A DNA stretch of 64,000 nt from Acidianus infernus (GTDB lineage Archaea; Thermoproteota; Thermoprotei_A; Sulfolobales; Sulfolobaceae). The notes beneath the pieces are model-generated. The model did not search any database. It saw nothing but the letters and a program-made list of their open reading frames with translations, and was not told the DNA's origin. A program made the translations under genes and the position numbers. Location: NCBI RefSeq assembly GCF_009729545.1, contig NZ_WFIY01000004.1:1276001-1340000 (forward strand). Reading direction: 5' to 3'. Every line of letters starts with the position of its first letter. The first letter of the stretch is position 1. Shown in pieces: positions 36,573 to 45,668 of this stretch.

Positions 36573-37180
36573 GTTGGTTCTTAAAAGGGATAAAACGTGG
36601 GATTAGAACTGAGAAATTCCCAAAAGAAAAACCATTAGAAGTTGCACCGTGGAGCACAAAAATTGAAGGAGAAGGCAACGTTAATTGTCCAACTAATGCA
36701 ATAGAAGATAATAAATGGGCTCAAGAAAAATGCGTATTCTGTAGAAGATGCTTTCCTAGCTATAAACCTACCGGAGACGTGAATATATTTAAAGTTGAAA
36801 AAAGAAATCCAACCTTCAGGAAATCATTCTATATTTATCCAATAGACGTTGGAACTTGCGGAGGATGTAATTTAGAACTCAAGCTGTTAACTTCCCCACA
36901 ATACGACATGAGCAGGTTTGGAATATTTTTTACAAATACTCCTAGACATGCTGACGCGCTTTTAGTAATGGGAATAATGACCGAAGGAATGAGAGAAGCA
37001 CTTATGAGAGCTTATGAAGCTATGCCCGAGCCTAAGTTAATAATTCTTCTAGGAGCATGTGCAATTTCTGGCGGACTATTAGGCTTGCCTCCAGAAATAA
37101 AAGGAGACGTTAGAATAGCCGGATGCCCTCCAAATCCGTATACAATATTGAAAGCTTTAGTAGAGACAAAAGGTGATTAA
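36569..37180 (+). CDS. HyfI/NuoB-like small subunit fused to a ferredoxin-like domain
   Basis: From ATG 36569 (ATGA overlap with the upstream stop; a longer frame from 36521 is unlikely) the protein has 203 residues. The N-terminal part has NCPTNAIEDNKWAQEKCVFC and RRCFP, one [4Fe-4S]-type set C-x16-C-x2-C-x2-C as in HyfH/NuoI-like ferredoxins. The C-terminal part is NuoB-like: VGTCGGCNLELKLL, LGACAISGGLLGL and IAGCPPNPYT give the four ligands of the N2-type cluster. Two genes (hyfH, hyfI) are thus merged. Electrons could pass from the N-terminal to the proximal cluster; the final acceptor is unknown. Confidence 0.88.
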   Translation: MSWFLKGIKRGIRTEKFPKEKPLEVAPWSTKIEGEGNVNCPTNAIEDNKWAQEKCVFCRRCFPSYKPTGDVNIFKVEKRNPTFRKSFYIYPIDVGTCGGCNLELKLLTSPQYDMSRFGIFFTNTPRHADALLVMGIMTEGMREALMRAYEAMPEPKLIILLGACAISGGLLGLPPEIKGDVRIAGCPPNPYTILKALVETKGD

Positions 37181-37181
37181 A

Positions 37182-38912
37182 ATGCTCTGCTTACTCATTT
37201 TATTTTTATTATTGGTATCTATAGTAATTTCCTTGTTTAATAGAAAAATAGGCTACTCCTTACTAGGAATAGCGTCAGTGCTCATAATATACCAAGGGTT
37301 GCATTGCATATTCTTGCTTATAGCTGGAATAGTATGGTTGTTCTCTTCAGCTTTCTCAATATTTTACGATAATTACGGCAAATGGCTCTCTCCGCTTTTC
37401 ATAACTTCAATTCTAGGAATGTATATCGTACTAATTTCCAATAATTACCTAGAATTTCTAGCAGGTTGGGAAATCATGTCAATACCTGCATATGCTATAA
37501 TAGGTCTAAATAAGAAAATAGATTATCCTGCGTTCACCTTTATGGCATTCGGAGAACTGAGCACAGCGTTAATATTGTCTGCATTTATCTATTCGTATTC
37601 TATTACTGACAGCATTTACTTTACAGAGCTCTCATCGCCATTACCTTTTATAATATCTACATTTGGGTTCATAGTAAAAATGGGTATATTTCCTTTCTTA
37701 GTAATGGAATGGCTACCAATAACTCACGGATCTGCACCCGCAAATTTATCTGCGATACTAAGCGCAACAATGACGTTAATGGGAGTATACGGTATAATAA
37801 AAATTGCATCTTTAACACAACGCAGTATAGTAACTCAAGACTTTGGCTTTATATTATTAGGAATGGGTGGTTTTTCTGTTTTCTTCGGTGCACTCTATGC
37901 CTACGTATCTGAACACGTAAAAGGCTTGTTAGCTTTCAGTACAATTGAGAATAACGGCTCCATATTGACTGGAATCGGAGTTTATCTCATTAGTAACGGA
38001 ATACTTTCACACTTCGCTCTTGACGTTACGCTCGTGTTCGCCTTAGCTCACTCTATAGCAAAGACAGGGTTATTCTTTATTTCCGGTGATGTTGAAGGGG
38101 AATCATTATCTTACGTAAAGATAGCCAAATCCTTGAGAGGAAAAATAGGAGGAATTCTGCTAGCAACTTCAATGTCAGGATTATTACCAAATATTGGTGG
38201 AGTAGCTGCTTGGGGGCTTTTAGAGAGCTTATTTATGTTGGCTTACGTCGAACACTCTATTCTTTCTATTATTCCCATAATCTCAGGATCGATAGTGGCA
38301 ATGGGTGAAGGATTAGCTACTGGTGCGTTAATTAAATTTATTTCTTATACTCAAATATTCAAGATAGGGAAAACAGAAGGTTCTACCAAGTCTTCTATTA
38401 TATTACTAGTAGGAATCATTATCCTACTCTTGGGTTCAGATTCATACATTTTCTTTAAAGGATTTACTGCAGGTGCACCATGTTTAGGCATGCTAGAAGG
38501 TTTACTCATAGTTTCAAATTATGGAAAGCCATTCGGAGGTATTTCTCCATTATACATATTATTACTTTTATTTATAATAAGCTTGATAACTTTTGGAATA
38601 TTTGGAAAACCTAAAATTAGGAGAAGTGAAACGTGGAATAATGGAGAAAAACTTGAAGAACAGTACTCATCATTCGCTTTAGCAAACAATATCAGAATGA
38701 TGCTGTCTAAATTGCTCAGAACTAAAATTTTAGAAAATGAGGTAGTATTCTCTGCAGATATATTTTGGGAGGCTATGTATAGCCTTGCTAAGGCGTATAA
38801 GAAGTTCTCTAGGATTTTATCTACTTCGTATATGAATAGTTCATTAAGTTATTATATTTTTTACATGATTCTCGCTTTTATTATAATAACTCTCTTGGCG
38901 GTGATAATATGA
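37182..38912 (+). CDS. HyfB/NuoL-like proton-translocating subunit
   Basis: A 576-residue antiporter-like subunit with about 14-16 TM helices. FLAGWEIMSIPAYAIIG has the TM5 glutamate; IVKMGIFPFLVMEWLPITHG followed by SAPANLSAILSATM has the TM7 lysine region; FALAHSIAKTGLFFISGD has the second lysine. The C-terminal third has a cytosolic loop (KPKIRRSETWNNGEKLEEQY) and ends with one TM, as in HyfB/EchA. AGGTGA at 37171 is well placed for ATG 37182; GTG 37173 is an alternative. The preceding gene's stop overlaps the RBS. With the 435-residue subunit it gives the operon two putative proton channels. Confidence 0.88.
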   Translation: MLCLLILFLLLVSIVISLFNRKIGYSLLGIASVLIIYQGLHCIFLLIAGIVWLFSSAFSIFYDNYGKWLSPLFITSILGMYIVLISNNYLEFLAGWEIMSIPAYAIIGLNKKIDYPAFTFMAFGELSTALILSAFIYSYSITDSIYFTELSSPLPFIISTFGFIVKMGIFPFLVMEWLPITHGSAPANLSAILSATMTLMGVYGIIKIASLTQRSIVTQDFGFILLGMGGFSVFFGALYAYVSEHVKGLLAFSTIENNGSILTGIGVYLISNGILSHFALDVTLVFALAHSIAKTGLFFISGDVEGESLSYVKIAKSLRGKIGGILLATSMSGLLPNIGGVAAWGLLESLFMLAYVEHSILSIIPIISGSIVAMGEGLATGALIKFISYTQIFKIGKTEGSTKSSIILLVGIIILLLGSDSYIFFKGFTAGAPCLGMLEGLLIVSNYGKPFGGISPLYILLLLFIISLITFGIFGKPKIRRSETWNNGEKLEEQYSSFALANNIRMMLSKLLRTKILENEVVFSADIFWEAMYSLAKAYKKFSRILSTSYMNSSLSYYIFYMILAFIIITLLAVII

Positions 38913-39850
38913 ATGAGGTAATAATAGAAACAATAATTCAAGTTTTAGGAGTAATTTTACTTTCCCCACTTTACGCAGGAATTCTAGACAAATTAAAAGC
39001 TAATGTATCTACTAGAAGAGGCCAAAGCATATTTCAGCCTTACTACGACATTCTCAAACTACTGAAGAAAGAGAGCATAGTATCAATTAATGCCTCTGCA
39101 ATATTTATTTACTCACCTTATGTAATATTTTCAATCTACGTTTTGATATCGTTCGTTATACCTGTAGTTTACCCTCAGCCAATAATATTTACTCCTACTG
39201 TTGACTTTTTAGGCGGAGCTTTACTCTTTTCTTTAGCTGCCTTTATCAAAATAATTTCTGCAATGGATTCTGGAAGCAACTTTGTAGCGCTAGGAACTTC
39301 TAGAGCTATTTCATTCAACTTTCTAGGAGAAGCCACATTAATTACGGTATTCTTCGCAGTTGCCCTAATTACTGGGACAAATAATCCTTATGTAGAGCTA
39401 AAATTTGCAGAAAATCCAGTATATTACCTTGCTCTTGATCACGTGTTTGCTTCTGTAGCTTTCTTTATGTTATGGTTATTCGAAACAGGAAAATTACCAG
39501 TTGAAAGCTCCGGCCTAGCAGAAATGGGAATGATAGATGACGCATTAACTTACGAGTATAGTGGTAAATTACTGGCATTATTAAAATGGGGTAGTTACAT
39601 GAAGCAGTATCTACTAGGCTCTGTTCTACTTAACGTATTTATATTACCTTGGGGTCTGCAAACTGGAATCTTAGGTGCAATAGAGGATTTAGGAATAATG
39701 TTTCTAAAATGGTTATTTCTCATATTTATTGCAGTAGTCATTGACACTTCCCTCGCTAAGCTAAGGTTATACAAAGTTCAGGATTTCCTAGCCGTTGCGT
39801 TTGTTATATCAATATTATCCTTAATATTCTCGGTGATAGAATATGATTAA
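38909..39850 (+). CDS. HyfC/NuoH-like membrane subunit
   Basis: A 313-residue, 8-TM subunit. LSPLYAGILDKLKANVSTRR followed by GQSIFQPYYDILKLLKKE near residues 18-56 is the typical N-terminal NuoH/HyfC/EchB segment (R-G/R-x-G-x5-Q-P-Y-x-D). LFETGKLPVESSGLAEMGM followed by IDDALTYEYSGK near 191-222 has the acidic residues lining the quinone/ion channel entrance. It anchors the large and small subunits to the membrane. ATGA overlap with the previous gene. Conserved acidic residues are kept even though the partner's active site is not. Confidence 0.9.
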   Translation: MNEVIIETIIQVLGVILLSPLYAGILDKLKANVSTRRGQSIFQPYYDILKLLKKESIVSINASAIFIYSPYVIFSIYVLISFVIPVVYPQPIIFTPTVDFLGGALLFSLAAFIKIISAMDSGSNFVALGTSRAISFNFLGEATLITVFFAVALITGTNNPYVELKFAENPVYYLALDHVFASVAFFMLWLFETGKLPVESSGLAEMGMIDDALTYEYSGKLLALLKWGSYMKQYLLGSVLLNVFILPWGLQTGILGAIEDLGIMFLKWLFLIFIAVVIDTSLAKLRLYKVQDFLAVAFVISILSLIFSVIEYD

Positions 39851-40463
39851 AGAGGAAATAATAGAATTAATATCTGTAATAATTATTATTACTGCGTTCT
39901 ACATTCAAGGACAAGCTTATTATAAACCTCTAGTAAAAATGAGCGGAATACAATCAATAATTTTAGCAATTCTATCTACGTCTCTCGGAATAATTACGGG
40001 GATTGTAGATTATTTTATCCTTGCTATAATAATTGTTGCTCTTAGAGGAATTATTACTCCTTACGTTCTAATTAAAATGTTAGGCAATAAGTTCGGCGAA
40101 AGAGAGAGAATAAAAGGTGTTGCATCACTACTAGTAATAGACTTAGCTTTCTTCTTTATAGCCATCATCGTAATTTATGAGTTTATAATAGGAAGAGTCT
40201 TTCACCAAGTAGAGTTACTATTTCCCCTATCCCTCTTCTTCCAAGGACTGTACTTGATAGTATCGAGGAACTCTACTCCTGCTCAGATAATTGGTTACAT
40301 TGAGGAAGAAAACGGAATAGTAATGTTAGGTTTGTTCTTAATACCTTTACCACTTCTAGTCGAAGCTAGCGTTTTCCTGGACGTATTAGGCTTAGTAGTA
40401 ATTTCCTCCCTCCTAATATTTGAAAAGAGAGAGCACAAGGCTTTAGAGGAACTGAAAGGATAA
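39843..40463 (+). CDS. HyfE-like membrane subunit
   Basis: A 206-residue protein with about six to seven TM helices. IVALRGIITPYVLIKML near residues 73-89 and IEEENGIVMLGLFLIPLPLL near 152-171 match HyfE, whose C-terminal half equals NuoK (the E-N-G-I segment carries the conserved glutamate). It overlaps the NuoH-like gene by 8 nt and is the last gene of the operon. There is no NuoJ- or NuoA-like gene, as is usual for hydrogenase-4-type complexes. About 820 bp of decayed sequence follow. Confidence 0.88.
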   Translation: MIKEEIIELISVIIIITAFYIQGQAYYKPLVKMSGIQSIILAILSTSLGIITGIVDYFILAIIIVALRGIITPYVLIKMLGNKFGERERIKGVASLLVIDLAFFFIAIIVIYEFIIGRVFHQVELLFPLSLFFQGLYLIVSRNSTPAQIIGYIEEENGIVMLGLFLIPLPLLVEASVFLDVLGLVVISSLLIFEKREHKALEELKG

Positions 40464-40479
40464 GGCACATAGAAGGAAT

Positions 40480-41243
40480 TCCTGGCTAAGGCCGTGTCAC
40501 ATTCCTTAGATTCTAGAGTAGTATACGTTGATTTAATAATGGACAAGAATTTGCTAGACGTTTTAACAAGAATTTATCAATGGCGTGATTTCTAGGATTT
40601 TAGTTTCATAGGTTTCAGTGAAAGTAAAAATCAAACAAAAAATTACTCCGAAAATCGAGGAAATCCTTATGCGACAAAAAGTACTAGACAAAATACAAGA
40701 CGTTAAAGCCGGGATAACTCACCTAATCTCTGTTTTTCATAGGCTATTTAACACGTGTTCAAATCTTTCAATTATATTTACATGATTGGAAATAGGATTA
40801 ATGAAAACTTTATTAGAGCAAAAGGGAGAACAATCGTTAGCTGGGAGAAATCCGGTTAAGATCACTTTAAAACCGTGACGAAACCGATAAGGAATACCTT
40901 AATTAGAAGAATGTGGAGTAGTTTACTCTGATAAAGAAATATTATGAGGCCCTATCCATTTTAGGTAAATTAGTAGGCTGGTTAAACTTTTAGGAGCTAA
41001 CAGATGCGTTAAACCTCATGAAAATGCATTAAAGGAAAGTTTAGAAGTATTGCGCTTAAAAATTCTGCAGATAAGAAGTGAAAAATAAAAGCACTGAAAT
41101 TAATGGAGCTACTTGGAGTGAACTACTGGAAAAGAGAGTTTCGACTAAAACTTTAATTGGAAAGACTATACATTATCGAAAAGATAGAGAAAAATTACGT
41201 AATTTCTGATCCAGTATATAAGAGGACCGCATTAAGATTATGA
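40480..41243 (+). pseudogene. archaeal ATPase (AAA/wHTH) gene remnant
   Basis: Broken frames run for about 760 bp. The first reads AKAVSHSLDSRVVYVDLIMD and stops. Later pieces include DKEYYEALSILGKLVG and KALKLMELLGVNYWKREF. The last reads LYIIEKIEKNYVISDPVYKR followed by TALRL and stop, the C-terminal winged-helix end typical of the archaeal ATPase family (Y-x-I-x-D-P-x-x-R). No P-loop remains. Many stops and frameshifts show it is dead. It fills the gap between the hyf-like operon and the peptide transporter. Confidence 0.5.
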
Positions 41244-41284
41244 GCTTACGCACATTTAACTTTTTTAAGTAAAAAAGCTAAAGA

Positions 41285-42106
41285 TCACCTAAATTTCTTC
41301 TTGATAATCAACGCGAACAATACTAAGATTATTATAACTATACCTCCAGTTTCTATATATGTGAATATATTGGAAGTGTGAGAGACTACAGCTTCGTAAG
41401 TCCTATGCAACTGTAAAATTTTCACGAAATCTAATGGAGCTTTGCCATTAGCATTATTAATTTTTCCGCTAAATATATTCTCATATGATTGTAAAATATT
41501 ATTAGATTTATTATATGCATAATATCCATGAATATAATAATAATGAAAAGGATTAAGGCATAGAGCAGTAAAGGTAATGTTAAGAATGCCTCCCTTGCAA
41601 TAAACTATTGATGTACCATTATATTTTACTACTTTACCACTCAAAATATTTTCGTTTAAAATAACTATGCTATAATTACCGCTCGAAATATTTATTGGTA
41701 AATAATAAGGTATAAGCATTGTACAATAAGGTATAAGCATTATAGAGAAATTTGTAAAATAGAATTTTATACATATATTGCTGTTACTCTTATTTATTAT
41801 ATAATAATAGGAATTATGAATGTGAAAATTAAATAAACTTGTTAGATTAGGATTTATACACGAAGCTGATATTGCTAATGATTTATTACAAACTATAAAA
41901 TTCTCACTCACACTTACATTATGCTCATTTATCTTTATGCTTGCGTTACCATAAGCTTTAAAATAAGTTGTAACAAGATAATGAGCTTCAAAGCTTCCTG
42001 AGTAATTTATTGTATAATTAGATGATGCTAAAAGTGGGGCAAAAAGTGATAAAATAACTATAACAAAAAATACGCTAATAAAGATGGCACGCAACATAAT
42101 GACCAC
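41285..42106 (-). CDS. secreted/anchored protein of unknown function
   Basis: A 273-residue protein with an N-terminal signal/anchor (FISVFFVIVILSLFAPLLAS) and a C-terminal TM followed by a basic tail (GGIVIIILVLFALIIKKKFR). In between is an N-, S- and Y-rich extracytoplasmic domain with several N-x-S/T sites. A local tandem duplication gives MLIPY twice near residues 125-137, from an 18-19-bp DNA repeat at about 41700-41738. It overlaps the end of the ABC ATPase gene and may be an accessory of the peptide transporter. The internal ATG at 42097 is an alternative start. Confidence 0.6.
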   Translation of the reverse strand: MVIMLRAIFISVFFVIVILSLFAPLLASSNYTINYSGSFEAHYLVTTYFKAYGNASIKINEHNVSVSENFIVCNKSLAISASCINPNLTSLFNFHIHNSYYYIINKSNSNICIKFYFTNFSIMLIPYCTMLIPYYLPINISSGNYSIVILNENILSGKVVKYNGTSIVYCKGGILNITFTALCLNPFHYYYIHGYYAYNKSNNILQSYENIFSGKINNANGKAPLDFVKILQLHRTYEAVVSHTSNIFTYIETGGIVIIILVLFALIIKKKFR

Positions 42107-43076
42107 TTTTAATTTCCTTCAACTCAGGTTCCTTCTCCTTACATATTGGCATAGCAAATGGACACCTATTATAAAATACACAACCTTTCGGCTTATCTAA
42201 GAGAGGCACAACTTCGCCTTTAATTTTAGGTTCTGGAACCTTGGCGTTAGGGTCTGGTTTAGGTATTGCCTCAATTAGAGCTTGAGTATAAGGATGCATC
42301 GGATTCTTTATGATCTCCTCTGAGGACGCCATTTCTACTACTTTTCCGCTATATAAGACCATTATTCTATTCGATATGTAACTAGCAATTGCAATGTCGT
42401 GAGTTATAAATAGGATTGAAAGATTATTTTCCTTTCTTGTATTATCAAGTATTTCAAGAATCTGACCTCTTGTAGATGCATCTAACATAGATATAGGTTC
42501 ATCGGCTACTACGAACTTTGGCTTTAATACTAACGCCCTAGCAATTACTACCCTTTGCCTTTGACCGCCAGAAAGCTCATCTGGCATTTTTGAGGCGAAG
42601 GTTTCTGGAGGAGTTAATTTAACCTGGGCTAAAGCTTTGTAAACAATTTCCTCTTCTTCTTCCCTACTTTTTACGAGCTTATGTATTCTTAACCCTTCTG
42701 CAACAGCATCATACACACTCATCCTTGGGTCTAAAGCACCGTAAGGATCTTGCTGTATTAATTGAAAATACCTTCTTAAATGCCTTAATTTACTTTCTTT
42801 CATTTTAGTTACATCAATATTACCCCAAAATATCTTTCCTTCATAAACTTCTATTAGCTTTAATATTGCCCTACCTAAAGTAGTTTTCCCAGAACCGCTC
42901 TCTCCTATTACTCCAAGGGTTTCTCCGGGTTGAACTGAAAACGAAACTCCGTTAACTGCGTAAAGATAAACTCTGCTAAAAAGCCCTCTGCTTAGCGGGT
43001 ACCTTACCCATAAATTCTCTACACTAATTACATTATGATCAAATTTTAGTTCATTAATAAGATTTTTATTTAGCAT
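42075..43076 (-). CDS. oligopeptide ABC transporter ATPase (OppF/DppF-like)
   Basis: A 333-residue ATPase: Walker A GVIGESGSGKTTLGRA near residues 55-70, signature ELSGGQRQRVVIARAL near 167-182, Walker B KFVVADEPISMLDAST near 187-202, and switch His in LFITHDIA. The C-terminal oligo_HPY extension has CVFYNRCPFAMPICKEKEPE with four cysteines, possibly a [4Fe-4S] site as in other DppD/F-type ATPases. It energises uptake of peptides or, as often in Sulfolobales, oligosaccharides. It overlaps the next ATPase gene by 11 nt; the five transporter genes read from 49242 down to here. Confidence 0.92.
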   Translation of the reverse strand: MLNKNLINELKFDHNVISVENLWVRYPLSRGLFSRVYLYAVNGVSFSVQPGETLGVIGESGSGKTTLGRAILKLIEVYEGKIFWGNIDVTKMKESKLRHLRRYFQLIQQDPYGALDPRMSVYDAVAEGLRIHKLVKSREEEEEIVYKALAQVKLTPPETFASKMPDELSGGQRQRVVIARALVLKPKFVVADEPISMLDASTRGQILEILDNTRKENNLSILFITHDIAIASYISNRIMVLYSGKVVEMASSEEIIKNPMHPYTQALIEAIPKPDPNAKVPEPKIKGEVVPLLDKPKGCVFYNRCPFAMPICKEKEPELKEIKSGHYVACHLY

Positions 43077-44040
43077 CCTTCCTCACCGCGTGGCAATATA
43101 CGAGCCTATCATCTATTTGAACGGGCTCTGGAAATTCCTCCTTGCATATGTCCATTGCAAGGGGACATCTAGGGTAAAAAGGACAACCCTTTATTTCTTT
43201 AGTTAAATCCGGAGGATCGCCTTTAATATAGCTAATGTGAACCGGCTTACCGTTACTAATATCTGGTACCGAAGAGAGCAAACCCTGAGTATAGGGATGA
43301 AGAGGGTTCTTAAACATTTTTTCACTGCTACCTATTTCCATTATCCTGCCTGCATATAATGTCATTAACTTATTTGCAAGTCCTGCCACTACAGCTATAT
43401 CGTGAGTTATATATATTAATATTCTCGATGCACTAATTACCTTATTTCTTAGCAAATTTAGTACTCTAGCTTGATTTATAACATCTAAAGCAGTGGTAGG
43501 CTCATCTGCTATTACTACTTCAGGGTTTAATAATAATGCAGAAGCGATAACTACCCTTTGCCTTTGACCGCCAGAAAGCTCATCTGGGTATTTAAAGAAA
43601 ACTTCTTCCGGTAAATTAAGATCCTTAAATAAAGATAAAACTCTATTGACAGCTTTTTCTTCGCTTACTTTTTCGTGTTCCATTACAATCTCCGTTAATT
43701 CTTTTCCTACCCTTTTGATTGGATTAAGCGCATTCATTGAATACTGCGGAATAATTGAGATTTTTTTCCACCTTATTTTAGTTCTAAATTCCTTTTTACT
43801 AATAGCTAACAGATCCAAATTATCTAGCATTATTTTTCCTTTAACTTCCGCACTATCGGGCAATATTCTCATTATCGCACTAGCTAATGTAGTCTTTCCA
43901 GAGCCAGTTTCACCTATTATTCCCAGAACGTCACCTTTATCCAAGGAAAAGCTTACGTCGTTTATTGCATTTACCTTAATATTTTTGCCCACGCTATACT
44001 TAACGTAAAGATTACTAACTTGAAGCATACTAACTAACAC
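43066..44040 (-). CDS. oligopeptide ABC transporter ATPase (OppD/DppD-like)
   Basis: A 324-residue ATPase: Walker A GIIGETGSGKTTLASA near residues 39-54, signature ELSGGQRQRVVIASALL near 158-174, Walker B EVVIADEPTTALDVIN near 178-193, and the switch YITHDIAVVAG. The C-terminal extension has CPFYPRCPLAMDICKEEFP. IPQYSMNALNPIKRVG contains the Q-loop typical of the OppD group. It pairs with the OppF-like ATPase as a heterodimer below the two permeases. It overlaps the permease gene at 44030 by 11 nt. Confidence 0.92.
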   Translation of the reverse strand: MLVSMLQVSNLYVKYSVGKNIKVNAINDVSFSLDKGDVLGIIGETGSGKTTLASAIMRILPDSAEVKGKIMLDNLDLLAISKKEFRTKIRWKKISIIPQYSMNALNPIKRVGKELTEIVMEHEKVSEEKAVNRVLSLFKDLNLPEEVFFKYPDELSGGQRQRVVIASALLLNPEVVIADEPTTALDVINQARVLNLLRNKVISASRILIYITHDIAVVAGLANKLMTLYAGRIMEIGSSEKMFKNPLHPYTQGLLSSVPDISNGKPVHISYIKGDPPDLTKEIKGCPFYPRCPLAMDICKEEFPEPVQIDDRLVYCHAVRKDAK

Positions 44041-45667
44041 CTGTTTTTACTCTATATCTTTCTAATATAGCTTCTCCTAAGTAGAATAATGATATGCCTA
44101 AAAGAACTAATGCTAAAGCAGGAGGAAGTATCCACCACCACGCAAAGGAAGGAGCACTGGCTATATAATCTTGTGCATAACCTAGCATATTACCCCAAGT
44201 AGGAAATTCGGATATAGGAATCCCTATCCCCAAGAAGTCTAGCGTACTCTCGGTGTAAACTACTGCAGTAACATCTAAAGTTAGCTGAGCAAATATAATA
44301 GGTAACAAGTTAGGAAATATATGCTTTCTTAAAACTTGTAGGTTAGATTCCCCTAGAGCTCTTGCTGCTTCAATAAAAGGCTTAGACCTAACAACGTAAG
44401 TTTCGCCTCTAATTACTCTAGCAGTTATTGGCCAAGATAAAATTGTTATTATGCCTGCTAATATAAGGGGCCTATATGTGTCAAGAACTTTAGGATCATA
44501 AAGAATTAAAATTTCCTCTATTAATAGAATTATTATTAATCCTGGTAATAAAAGTACAAAGTCAGTTGTAGAAACTAACATCATATCCCTTATTCCACCG
44601 TAATATCCGGCTAATATACCTACTACCGCGCCTATGGCAACTATAGCTAAACCGGCTAAACCTGCTAATTCCAAGTCAAATATCCCTCCTTTAACAAATT
44701 CTGCAAAAACGTTAGCACCGTTGGCATCAGTTCCAAATATTCCATAAACACTACCTAAAAATTCAAAATATACATCGGATAGGTAGATTGTGGTGCAATT
44801 TCCATTTATCGGAGAAGGATAATACATTATGGTAAACGTTACATTATATATTCCATCCTTTGAGAATAAATTGTGAATCATGTAAAAGCTGGCTAATGCT
44901 TGCTTGTTAGGCGGTAATGTATAATAATAAGGAGTAAAAGTTGGAATATTGCTACCAGCTTGGAAGAAGTTCCATTTACCCTCAATTATTTCGTATTTAT
45001 TATTAGGGTTAAAGATATAGCTATAAAATTCAGGGTTTTTAATAAACGTGGGGAATCCACTACCATGATATAGCACGCATATCGATGTACCATTTGGCCC
45101 AATAATTTTACCAGGTATAATATATAGTTGTGATGTATTAGAATATACACTATATTGCATGAGGTAAATATTATGAATGCTTGGCAATTTATAAGTATAA
45201 TCAAAACAGTGATATAAAGTAATATTTACTGGATTGTCTCCAATTATTTTAATTTCTATACTTCCTGGGCCGGTATTCCCGAAAGTAGCAAGATTTTCTT
45301 CAGTAAGTGTCTCATTATAAGGACCAAATGTGGAGTTCCAAATTACTTCTATCTTATCTCCATTCAACGTCTCATTCCTTAAATGCCAATAAGATAATAC
45401 TCCAGGACACTTTGCGGCAATTAAATTATAACTAGAAGGAACCTTAATATCTGGTGGTAAATTGCCGCAAAATAATGTAGCCCATGAGGGCCTGGCAAAA
45501 GGTGCTGCGGCATAATAATAAGAAGGATTATAAGGGCAACATTTTGCATATACTATATTACCTACCACTATAGTTGATACTAATCCCAATAATATAATAA
45601 ATGATAATAAAAATTGCCATGTTTTTAATAATTCCTTAAATGTTTTTTTAAATCTTCTTAAATTCAA
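44030..45667 (-). CDS. oligopeptide ABC permease (OppC/DppC-like) with large extracytoplasmic insert
   Basis: A 545-residue permease, much longer than the usual 290-320. TM1 is FLLSFIILLGLVSTIVVGNI. It is followed by about 270 residues of extracytoplasmic sequence rich in Y, N and P with several N-x-S/T sites and cysteines. The normal permease core then starts at about residue 325 (GIFDLELAGLAGLAIVAIGA), with the EAA loop EAARALGESNLQVLRKHIFP near 437-456. Extended OppC-type permeases of this kind occur in Sulfolobales and the insert may contact the binding protein. It starts 1 bp after the OppB stop. Confidence 0.88.
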   Translation of the reverse strand: MNLRRFKKTFKELLKTWQFLLSFIILLGLVSTIVVGNIVYAKCCPYNPSYYYAAAPFARPSWATLFCGNLPPDIKVPSSYNLIAAKCPGVLSYWHLRNETLNGDKIEVIWNSTFGPYNETLTEENLATFGNTGPGSIEIKIIGDNPVNITLYHCFDYTYKLPSIHNIYLMQYSVYSNTSQLYIIPGKIIGPNGTSICVLYHGSGFPTFIKNPEFYSYIFNPNNKYEIIEGKWNFFQAGSNIPTFTPYYYTLPPNKQALASFYMIHNLFSKDGIYNVTFTIMYYPSPINGNCTTIYLSDVYFEFLGSVYGIFGTDANGANVFAEFVKGGIFDLELAGLAGLAIVAIGAVVGILAGYYGGIRDMMLVSTTDFVLLLPGLIIILLIEEILILYDPKVLDTYRPLILAGIITILSWPITARVIRGETYVVRSKPFIEAARALGESNLQVLRKHIFPNLLPIIFAQLTLDVTAVVYTESTLDFLGIGIPISEFPTWGNMLGYAQDYIASAPSFAWWWILPPALALVLLGISLFYLGEAILERYRVKTGVS

Positions 45668-45668
45668 T

